From: Kitagawia praeruptora
Taxonomy: Eukaryota > Streptophyta > Magnoliopsida > Apiales > Apiaceae
Assembly (NCBI GenBank): GCA_037693485.1
Contig: CM075348.1
Location: forward strand, 28,576,501 to 28,640,500
Direction: 5' to 3'
DNA length: 64,000 bases
Shown here: positions 54,580 through 64,000 of the stretch, piece by piece
Numbering within the stretch: the first letter of the stretch is position 1
Layout: the number at the start of each line of letters is the position of its first letter
Made by a program: the position numbers and the translations under genes
The notes under the pieces: model-generated
What the model was told of the DNA's origin: nothing
Database searches by the model: none
The model's input: only the letters and a program-made list of their open reading frames with translations

Positions 54580-55093
54580 TGTTAGAAATGATTGATGAGA
54601 ACAGTATTTGGAAGCTAAAGTAACAAAACAGAGTTTAACTGGAAGCAGTCAGAGTTTAGTTAAACACTGACTGGAAGCGCAACAGAGATTGTTAAACTCT
54701 GTAGCGGAAGCGTCTGAGAGTCAACAGTGTTTGAAGATTGATACAAGATAAATATGGAAGCAATATCTTTGAAGATTGGATAGCTATCAAAGAGATTGAG
54801 TTGACTTAGAAGACGTGTAGCAATCGTGATTGATATCAATTGTATAGCTTAATTATAGGAGAATAAATTACTGATTGTACGAAGCTGTATATTTTATAAA
54901 TACAGTTAGGTTAACCCTAGAAGGGTATCGAACATTGAGAAATTCATTGATTGTAACCTAAGCAGCTCTCTGTGATATTTTACATCACTGAGAGAGGAAT
55001 TGTTAATTCCAAACAGTTTTTAAGTGTTAAAACTTGTGTTCTTGTTAATTACTCATACAATACTTGATTACATATTGTGTATTCGACCTAACA
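54580..55093 (+). repeat. Element C 5' LTR
   Basis: 514 bp, same family as the LTRs of B but clearly diverged (for example CAGAGATTGTTAAACTCTG where B has the perfect inverted repeat). Confidence 0.95.
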
Positions 55094-55095
55094 AG

Positions 55096-55107
55096 TGGTA
55101 TCAGAGC
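55096..55107 (+). other. Element C primer binding site (tRNA-iMet)
   Basis: TGGTATCAGAGC two bases after the LTR. Confidence 0.95.
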
Positions 55108-55155
55108 CAATCTGTTACTTTATTACAGTTTAAGATCCAAACACAATATTAATCA

Positions 55156-57402
55156 ATGGCAGAGATACCTCCTCCATCAAGTTCTGAGAAAGCCCCTACT
55201 ACTGTTAGTAGGTATGAAACAATTAGGGTTCCAATACTTAGGCCATCAGAGTATGCAATTTGGAAGGTGAAGATGACCATGTTTCTGGAGGCTACAGATC
55301 CAGAATATCTTGATAGAATTTATGAAGGTCCTCACAAACCTACAAAGTTATCTGCTGCTGCTGCTGGTGAGGAATCAAAGGTGATTCCAAAAGAAAAGAA
55401 AGATCTAACTGCTGAGGATCTTTCATCTATTGCAAAGGATGCAAAAGTAAGGCATTTACTTCACAGTGCTTTAGACAATGTTATGTCTAATAAAGTGATT
55501 AATTGCACTACTGCAAAGGAAATATGGGATGCACTTGAGGTTAGGTGTCAAGGAACTCCTGCAATCAAGAAAAATAGAAGAAACATACTCACTCAGGAGT
55601 ATGAGCATTTTGAGGCAAAGTCTGAAGAAACCATGACAGAAACATTTGACAGATTCTGTAAACTGCTCAATGATTTGTCATTGGTTAACAAAAAGTATGA
55701 TTTAGAAGACTCAAATCTCAAGTTTCTTCTTTCTCTACCTGAAAAGTGGGATGTGAAAACAACCACTATAAGAGATAACTATGAACTTGCTGAAACAGAG
55801 ATTGATGAAATATATGGACTGCTCAAAACCTATGAATTGGAATTGGAGCAGAGAAACAAAAGATCAAGTAGAAAGTCAAAATCTGTTGCTCTTAAGGTTG
55901 AGGAGAAACCATTAAAAAAGGAAGCATCAAGAAAGAAAGCTAAGGGAAAAGCTTTAGTAATAAAGTCTGAAAGTGAGTCATCAAACTCTGATGATGACTC
56001 AAACACTGATGCATTATCTGATTCTGAGGATGATGAATAAGAGTTGAAGAAAATGGCTGTCTTGATGATAAAAACTTTTAAGAAGATGGGTTTCAGGAAC
56101 TTTAAGAAGGGAAACAGATTTTCTAAGAAAGATTTAAACTCTGACAGGAAGAGTTTCAGAAATTCTGATAGAAGGGATACCAAATCAGGAAAAAAAGACA
56201 AGTCTGAGATTCAATGCTACAAGTGTAAGGAGATGGGTCACTATGCTCCTGAGTGCAAAAAGGGTAAAACAGAAAAGGCACTCTACACAAAAGGCAGAGA
56301 TTGGGCAGACACTTCAGATTCTGATGAGGGAGTCAACTATGCTCTCATGGCTACTACTCAGAATGAAGATGATGATCTAAAGGTACCCCCAACTACCTAT
56401 GCTTATAATACTGATAATATAACTGAATTGAGAATTTATCTTAAAGCATTACATATCAGTTATAGGGATCAGACTTTAGAAAATGAGAGGATAAAGAATG
56501 AGTGTTCTCAACTCAAAGATAGAAACAAACTTGTTGAGGAACAGCTTGAAAACATGAATAAAGTTCAGAAAGAAAGAGATGATGCTGTGTTTATAGAACA
56601 GGAGTTGCTAGGTAAGTATAAGCAACTAGAATCTGAATTGGAGGATACTAAACACATTATTAAAACTTGGACACACACTGGTAAAGACACTCAAGAAGTG
56701 TTTCAGTCAGATACAGTAGGTCTAGGTTACTCTGAAGGAGATGAACTTAGATTTGAAAATTTGGTAAAAGTTAGACCACATCGTTCATCTGAAGGTAATG
56801 TTATGGGAACAGGAGGACCTAAGACTGAAGCTGAGAAAAAGGCTGTTAAAGAATCATATGCTAAGACTTTTGTTAAAGAGGTTAACATTGGTTTAATGAC
56901 AGATAAACAACTCAATCATAAGCTTAAAGAGATAAAATCTGTCAACAAACAGAGAATGCCTAGGAAAAACAAAAATGGAAAGGTAGGCATAACATCATGA
57001 ATTAAGCCAATGCTTGCTACATTAGCTCCTAGAAAAACATGCTTTAATTGTGGTAGCACTAATCATCTTGCTAGTTTGTGCCGTAAGAATAAGAACATTA
57101 ATTTTTTGCCCTCTAAAACTGCATTAAAGAATGATTATGTGAAAACTAAACCACAGACTTTATGTAAACACTGTGGAAGTACGTGGCATTCAATTTACAC
57201 TTGCAGAGATTATCATGCTATTTACTATAATTACTATGAACCCAAGCCAAATTTGAAATGGGTTAAAGTAAACTCTGCAAATGTAAACTCTGAAAAAGTT
57301 AGCTTAAACTCTGATAATGTGATTTCCGCTGCAAAAGCTAACAGAATCAAGAAAGCCAAAGGATCCAAGCAAGTCTGGATCCTTAAAACTAACAATCAGT
57401 GA
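55156..57402 (+). pseudogene. gag: Element C gag with two nonsense codons
   Basis: Same protein as the Gag of B in one frame throughout. TAA at 56038-56040 lies in the acidic stretch before the first zinc knuckle; TGA at 56998-57000 replaces Gly (GGA in B). All three zinc knuckles are preserved downstream of the first stop. Repeated Asn-Ser dipeptides lie near the end. Confidence 0.93.
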
Positions 57403-57412
57403 TTGTTTGTGA

Positions 57413-59785
57413 TTGCAGAGCACCATGGTCAGTACCCTAGTCATGGACAGTGGTTGTTCAGGACACATGACTGGAAATAAAGCCTTGCTTTCAGAGTATG
57501 TGGAGAAGGCTGGCCCAAAAGTTTCCTATGGAGATGGCAACATAGGACATACTCTGGGATATGGCAACATTAATCTTGGGAGTGTCATCATCACAAATGT
57601 AGCTCTGGTTCCAGGACTCAAGCATGATCTGCTATCTATGAGTCAAATCTGTGACAGAGGATATCATGTAGATTTTCAGCCTGAATATTGTCAAGTCATC
57701 AGTAAATCTACAGGGAAAGTTGCTCTAGTTGGAAACAGACACAATAACATCTATGAAATAAAATTGTCAATAAACACTGATGGCAAAGCAGTGTGTCTGT
57801 CAACAAGAATGTCCAGTGAAGAGAGTTGGAAGTGGCACAAGAAACTCTCTCATTTGAATCTGAACAACATCAATGAGCTAATAAAGAATGATCTTGTAAG
57901 AGGTCTACCAAAGTCTTTGTTGAATGTAGAAGGCCTGTGTGATTCTTGTCAAAAGGCCAAACAGAGAAAAGCCTCCTTCAAAAGCAAATCTGAGTCTTCA
58001 ATTGTTGATCCTTATCATCTCCTACATGTTGATCTTTTTGGACCAGTGAAAGTTATGTCTCTTGGAAAGAAGAAATATGCTCTAGTCATTATTGATGAAT
58101 ATACCAGATACACATGGGTATATTTTCTTGCAAAGAAGGATGAAACTGCATTAACACTGACAGAACATATAATACAACTGGACAAAGGGTCAGAGAATCA
58201 AGTGAAGATTATCAGAAGTGACAATGGAACTGAATTCAGGAATTCATCAATGGAAGAATTTTGTAAGAGTAAAGGAATCAAACAAGAGTTTTCTGTACCT
58301 GGCACTCCACAACAAAATGGTGTAGTGGAAAGGAAGAACATAACCTTGATAGAAGCTGCAAGAACCATGCTAGATGAAGCAAAGCTGCCAACATATTTCT
58401 GGGCAGAAGCAGTTCAAACTGCTTGTTTTACTCAAAATGCAACACTGATCAACAAGCATGGTAAAACTCCATATGAAATGGTGAAAAAGAAGAAGCCAAA
58501 TCTAAAATATTTTCATATTTTTGGATGCAAGTGCTTTGTATTGAAGACTCATCCTGAGCAGTTGACCAAATTTGATCTAAAGGCAGATGAAGGAATTTTT
58601 GTTGGCTATCCACTGTCAACTAAGACATTCAGAGTTTATAATCTGAGAACCAGAGTGATAATGGAATCAATTCATGTGTCATTTGATGACAAGAAAATAA
58701 CTGGACTTGAAGATGTCAATGAACATGATCAACTGCACTTTGAAAATGAAGATTTATTCTCTGAAAAAGTAAACTCTGATCAGACTGATCTGTTTAACTC
58801 TGTTGAGCTAAACTCTGAACCTCTACTGGTAAATACTGAAGAGACTCTTCAATCAGAAGCAAGGGAAGAACCAGTTGAGGGGGAGCATGAAGAATCACAT
58901 CAAAGTGATAATTCAAATATTGATAGTGACTCAGTTGATAAGTCTGAATCAAACTCTGTTGATTCAAACTCTGTTGATAATTCTGAGCAGTCACATTCAG
59001 GGGGAGCATCAGAAAATGAAGAAAGGCACCAAGAAAATCATGAGAGCATGGATCAAGGGGGAGGATCACATGATGACAGAAGTAATTTGCCTTCTGCAAG
59101 AAAATGGACTAAGTCACATACACCTGATTTGATTATTGGTGATCCAGATGCAAAAGTAAGGACAAGAAGTGCAACAACAAATGAATGTCTGTTTCATGCA
59201 TTCTTATCACAATCTGAGCCAAAAAAAGTAGAAGAAGCTCTTAAAGATGCTGACTGGATAACAGTAATGCAAGAAGAGCTAAATGAATTTGAAAGAAATG
59301 AAGTGTGGACCCTTGTACCAAGGCCCAAGAACAGATCCATTGTTGGTACTAAATGGGTTTTCAGAAATAAAACTGACAGTGAGGGTGTTATCACAAGGAA
59401 CAAAGCAAGACTTGTTGCAAAAGGCTATTCACAGCAGGAAGGAATAGACTATGATGAAACATTTGCTCCAGTTGCAAGATTGGAGGCAATCAGAATTTTT
59501 CTAGCATATGCCTCTCATAAGAAATTCAAAGTGTTTCAGATGGATGTGAAAAGTGCATTTTTAAATGGAAAACTTGAAGAAGAAGTGTTTGTGGAACAAC
59601 CACCAGGTTTTGTTGATCCAAAATATCCAGACCATGTCTACAGGTTAGACAAGGCACTCTATGGACTTAAGCAGGCACCAAGGGCATGGTATGAAACTCT
59701 TGCTAAATTTCTACTAGAAAGTGGGTTTCACAGAGGTACTATTGACAAAACTCTGTTATGCATGCTTATGTTTAAACTTTGTTAA
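57413..59785 (+). pseudogene. pol: Element C pol, truncated in RT
   Basis: Protease, integrase and the first part of RT (to GTIDKTL) are as in B. The reading then runs into sequence that in B lies after the pol stop, giving a short foreign tail. The 1082 bp with YVDD and RNase H are missing. The break is exactly at an AAACTCTG (59748-59755). The integrase core is kept (NNGVVERKN has become NGVVERKNI). The start is organised as in B, with TGA 57410-57412 and acceptor-like GATTGCAG. Confidence 0.93.
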
Positions 59786-60586
59786 ACTCTGTCAGCATGT
59801 CTGTCTGCTAAACACTGTTAACATGTTGGATACACTCTGTGAATTCAGAATTGATTATTGTCTGAATGAAAACACCAATGAAGAAAAATGTATGAAGCAT
59901 GATTCTCAGTAATTAAATCATGATTCTTTCTGAGTCACTGTAATCTAATCAGATTTTGTGCAGTAAATCAACACAGCATGATACTGTTTCATATTTATAG
60001 CATCTCTTAGTTTATTTAGTCCTAAACTCTGAGTTTATGAATATTATGTGCATTGCCTCTCATAAATAATTTCTGATATTGATGAACTCTAAACTCTGAT
60101 AAGTGACATTCTGTTCCCAAAGGTAATTCATGGTTCTTGATGATTCCTTGTTTGTACTTGTAAAAATTATAAAACTTGAGATGTGTCATTGATTAGTTTG
60201 GTGAGTTCAGATTCATGTATGCACCCTGTGAGATTTTGAGCCAAATCAGTGATTGATACATTTTCTATCAATCAGTATTTATTGTTGTGTGATGTTCATC
60301 AGGAAGTATGTTTCTCTAGAACTTGTATTAAACCATTTTGAGACTACATGATATGTGTGTGCATGAAAATGATAAAGGCAATAGGACTTACCATTTCTTC
60401 AAACACTGTTCAAAATTCTTTTGAACACTGTTCAAACACTGTTTATAAATTCCACCCTTAGTAAACCCCTTTGAGCCTAATTAACTGCTCATTTTTCTTA
60501 AACTCTGTAATATTAAGAGCAGTTATATTCTTTTGAAAAATCAAATGCAAGCAGGTGAGTGTTTCTCAAGAAAAGAAAAGTTACCC

Positions 60587-60641
60587 CAGTATATATGTTA
60601 AAATAAAAAAAAAAAAAAAAAAAAAAAGGGCATATATACTG
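60587..60641. repeat. Inverted repeat with poly(A) loop, element C copy
   Basis: CAGTATATATG and CATATATACTG, 11-bp arms around a longer A tract than in B. Confidence 0.85.
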
Positions 60642-61432
60642 ATCATCTCGTACAAGTGTATACTAACAGTGTGACTGAACACTTTGGTCTATTAAAATGT
60701 TCAGCTTGAAATTCACTCTTGATTAAAACATCTCTTCTCATCTGTTTGATCTTACTACATTACAACCCTGAATAAAGTCCTTTTGATTTATGCATATATG
60801 TACTCAAAGTAGTGTAGAATTGGTGGACATTCAAGCATATGGTAGTATCTGCTTTTACTGATTGAATGTGAGTGTAAACACTTCACCTAAACACTTGTGT
60901 GCTTTGAGAGTTTGTGAGTTTATCAAGTTCATGACTGTTACTCACTGAATGATGCTCTGATTTCTATCTCTTGATCTTTTTGTCTTCAAAGACTGTGTGC
61001 TTACTTGGATAATCATGAACATCAAAGGGAATAGAAGTATTCAGATCTCTGTACTACAGTAACTACAGAGTTTAGCATTCATCAAACAATCAGTGTTTAC
61101 TATGAGAGTTTGTGCATTCAGTGTTTATTGATTTTTTTGTTATGGATTTTATGAAATTTTAGATGCTCTAAAGATTGATTTTGGTAAACTCTGCTTCACA
61201 CACATTCATATTCACAACTGTGCAATTTTTGAAAGGGTTTTAGTGATAAAGTTGGAAAATTGACAAACACTGTTGATTTGTGTTAAGTACTCTAAGGTAA
61301 AGTTTCATTGAGATAATTTGACTATTTTGGAGTAATTAGGGTAGTTGACAACTGTTAATTAGTGTAAATATGTCATAGTGTCGTGATTATAGGAATGACA
61401 GCGGTAATTATTAAGTGATCCATTGGTTGTTT

Positions 61433-61442
61433 GACACGTGTC
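61433..61442 (+). promoter_or_regulatory. G-box palindrome upstream of C ORF3
   Basis: GACACGTGTC, 244 bp before the ATG at 61686, with CCATTGG just upstream. Confidence 0.45.
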
Positions 61443-61685
61443 CCATTATTGTGTCCCACTCTCACATTACTCTAAAATCAGTTGCGTGCTTACAATACAT
61501 AAACGATTGAGTTTTTTTCCTCTAATCGCTTTTGTTCTCTCACTTCACATCGATTCATATTCACCAACTCATAGTTACTTGCATACTCAAACACTTTCAA
61601 AACTCTTGTTCATTCTCTTTCACATATTGATAAACACTTATCATACACATCTTTTCTCTGAATATTTTCGTATCATATCTTACTA

Positions 61686-63742
61686 ATGGCAACCAAAGCT
61701 TTTGATGCAGCAGGGTTAGTTTTTCTTCCTAGCAATTATGCAGCTCCACTGGAGAATGAAAACGCTCCAGAGGCGTTTCATTTGTTTCAAAATTTCTTGA
61801 AAGATTCCGAAATAGGGAAGGCTTTAACCGCACCACCAACACTCTCTGCTTCACAAATTGCTACTTTTTGGACAAACTCTGTGTATGATGATGGAGAAGA
61901 GTCTGGCACTCCAACAATTACTTTCACTCATGATGAATCAGAGTATATCATTACTCCAACTACAGTTAGGGATGCTCTGGATTTTGAGACTCACACTTCT
62001 TACAGTGTTGTTGGTCACGACCGCTTGCGGACAATGTTGCAGCAAATTGGTTATTCAGGAAATTTGAATAAGCTGGGATCTCTGAGAAGGCCACTTTTGA
62101 GAAAGGAATGGAGTTTCTTTTTCGATTGCATTACACGGACTTTTGGAAAGAAAACAACAAATTGGGATGCACTTCCTCTTGACACTCTCCAAATTGGTCA
62201 TGCTCTACTGTATGGAGGTAATTTCGATTTTGGTAGACTAGTTCTAATGAATTTGGGAGAGCGTTTGTCTGAGCCTACATCTGGTTAGGGAAGGTTGAAG
62301 AGAATCAGGCTGCCTTGTTTGAGAAGGTTGATTCAATTGCTAACTCCTTGGAGCTCATTAGATCTATACTCATTCCTGATGATGTCAAAAAGGGGGAGAG
62401 AGTTGCTAAGTCAAAATGCAAAGTTTCTCAAACTCTGCTCAAAAAGGATGATGCTGGAGGTGGAGGAGCAAGTGATAAGGCTTTAAACTCTGAGTCACTA
62501 ACTCTGAGATCTAGCAAATCTCTTAAGTCAAAGTTTGTTGGAATAAACACTGAAACTCAAGGTACTTCAAAGACCAAGAGTTTGGAATTAATATCTAATC
62601 CAAAGACTGATGAAGAGTTAGCTGTTAAGCTTTTCATGGAAGAAAATGCAGAAGGAGTTACTCTAGAAGATGCTAAAGCTGAAGAAAAGAGTCTGCAAGA
62701 AAAACATCTAAAAGCTTTAAAATCTGTTAAGTTGAAGAAGAGGGAGAAAGTTGTTAAAGCTGCAAAGCCTGTTCTTAAAGGCATTGAAATCAAAGAGAAG
62801 CTATCTGGCATTCAAGAAGAAGAAGAAGAAGAAGATAAAGAAAAGTTGATAAGAAAGTCTTCTCTTGATGCTAAATTGAAGTTAAAAGGGATAATGAATG
62901 AGGAAAACAAAGGCAAAATGATCGTTACAACCTCTGTTGCCACACAAGTTGTACAGACACAAAGTAAACCTTTACCTGGGTTTTCTAGGCCGAAGATTCC
63001 AGTTCAGGAACAAACAGGAGTAACTGGTGATTATCAACACAATGTTGCTTGTTCAGGAAAACCACCAGGGAGAAATACTTCTGGATTAGGTTCAAAAAGA
63101 GATTTGAGATTTAGTAACAGTCCAAGAGATCCTTCTGCACTTGTTTCTCTTGGTTCTGGTATTACTCAAGAAAATCTAGATAAGTTGGAATCAGTTCAAC
63201 TAGTTCATCAAAGGAGCTTAGATATTCACTTGCTGTTATACTTTATGACAGATGGATCAGTGTTTAGAGTGAATGAAGAAGCAATCAAGTTAAAGTTATT
63301 TGAAGAACTTCAGTATGTTCTGCATATATTCAGAGTCAGAAATCGTCAAACACAGCTTATTGCTAATTCTATAAGGGGATATATGCAGAAAGCTAAAATT
63401 GTTACAGGATCAAAGTCTGCTGAAAAGTATGTTCCTAAGTACAGAGATTGGAATGGCAATCTGATAGAAATGGAGAAGGGGATTACAAAGTTGAAGACAG
63501 ATCTTGGAATTACAGTTCTGGATTTTAATGTGAAGTCTGAGGAAGTGAAATATATCAGATTGGGAAATGAAATGAGAAGAAACAAAATCTATGATCTCAG
63601 AGCTGTTATCTTTCAAACTGATGAGAATGATCCATATTTAAGAGAGATCAAGGAAGCTATGCAGATTGAACTTGAAAATGCTGAGAGAAGATTGTTGATT
63701 GATTATCTCAGAACAACTCCAGATCTTGAGGAAGTTAGGTAG
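61686..63742 (+). pseudogene. Element C ORF3 with internal deletion and frameshift
   Basis: The first 200 codons (61686-62288) match the N-terminal domain of B ORF3. At about 62275-62290 the sequence jumps to the part of B near 27612 (KVEENQ…), losing about 1.6 kb, and the frame changes. From 62315 the frame is open to 63742 (475 codons) and holds the coiled-coil end, a Glu-rich insertion EEEEEEDKEK absent from B, and the conserved C-terminal domain. It cannot make the full protein. Confidence 0.9.
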
Positions 63743-63860
63743 ACGAAAGTTGTAAGTTTGTTGAGTAATAGTTTAAACTCTGTTTGTATGACACTGTAGA
63801 CTCTGTATTTGTTTTGACATCATCATTTACTGTAAACTTGTGCATTCTTGCTAATGAACA

Positions 63861-63873
63861 AGTTGGGGGAGAT
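63861..63873 (+). other. Element C polypurine tract
   Basis: AGTTGGGGGAGAT directly before the 3' LTR. Confidence 0.85.
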
Positions 63874-64000
63874 TGTTAGAAATGATTGATGAGAACAGTG
63901 TTTGGAAGCTAAAGTAACAAAACAGAGTTTAACTGGAAGCAGTCAGAGTTTAGTTAAACACTGACTGGAAGCGCAACAGAGATTGTTAAACTCTGTAGCG
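63874..64000 (+). repeat. Element C 3' LTR, first 127 bp
   Basis: Cut by the window end. No difference seen from the duplicate at 44089-44215. Confidence 0.93.

Larger units (their letters stand above)
59786..61685 (+). other. Element C spacer before ORF3
   Basis: Matches the B spacer along its length. It keeps the GATTGATA hairpin (60251-60273), the poly(A)-loop inverted repeat (60587-60641) and the CCAAT/G-box cluster (61421-61442). No gene; the frame at 61438-61686 is not supported. Confidence 0.8.
54580..64000 (+). mobile_element. Element C: SIRE-type copia, defective, truncated by window end
   Basis: A close relative of B, inserted in D gag (TSD CCAAA). 5' LTR, PBS, gag with two stops, pol lacking the RT active site and RNase H, spacer, ORF3 with a large internal deletion, polypurine tract and the first 127 bp of the 3' LTR. 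From the duplicated copy the LTR should end near 64387. It could only move with proteins from a helper such as B. Confidence 0.92.

Noticed and set aside
1..64000. tRNA, rRNA, organelle or bacterial genes
   Set aside because: None seen; the only tRNA-like sequences are primer binding sites.

Overview
This is repeat-dense eudicot plant nuclear DNA. Nearly all of it consists of LTR retrotransposons inserted into one another. Tat/Retand-type and Athila-type Ty3 elements and several SIRE/Maximus-type Ty1/copia elements indicate a large, repeat-rich plant genome; the species cannot be named from the sequence. Only one short stretch (2268-2538, minus) looks like a host gene: a first coding exon with a PAM2-like motif of the poly(A)-binding-protein interactor (CID) type.

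Layout. (1) 1-876: LTR of a minus-strand copia-like element that leaves the window to the left, with an ATCCGTTGAT motif repeated in it. 877-2267: unresolved, probably retroelement-derived DNA with a CATCAGGAT motif and a CG-rich tract. (2) 3113-30388: a degenerate DNA-transposon-like inverted-repeat element (hAT-like ends) that also holds a 178-bp foldback MITE at 29908-30085. Element A (Tat/Retand Ty3, 3987-29901, TSD GCTCC, two 898-bp LTRs) is inserted in it. Element B (SIRE copia, 17261-29757, TSD TCACT, LTRs apparently identical) is inserted in the 3' LTR of A. B has open gag, pol and ORF3 and is the youngest and most intact element. (3) About 30391-39599: element G, a decayed plus-strand copia element. 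Element H, an Athila-like deletion derivative (33314-39217, minus), lies inside its gag. (4) 39600-41370: element F, a minus-strand copia fragment (gag, PBS, LTR). (5) 41371-64000: element D (minus-strand SIRE-like) with element C (plus-strand relative of B) inserted in its gag at CCAAA. The same C/D insertion junction is met twice, at 44602/44603 and at 54579/54580, and D LTRs occur at 41371 and 46842. The best reading is a tandem duplication of the nested D+C unit that shares a middle LTR, with a 14.3-kb deletion in the left copy.

How the parts work. Each element carries PBS, gag, pol and polypurine tract between LTRs. A and the SIRE elements also carry extra genes of unknown function: a spliced antisense gene in A, and an ORF3 in B, C and D. 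In B, C, D and G the start of pol sits directly behind a splice-acceptor-like sequence whose pol frame is blocked by a stop. This suggests pol is made from a spliced RNA. B and C are peppered with the octamer AAAC(T/A)CTG in both orientations, and other copia families here carry their own reiterated motif. No tRNA, rRNA or CRISPR array was seen.
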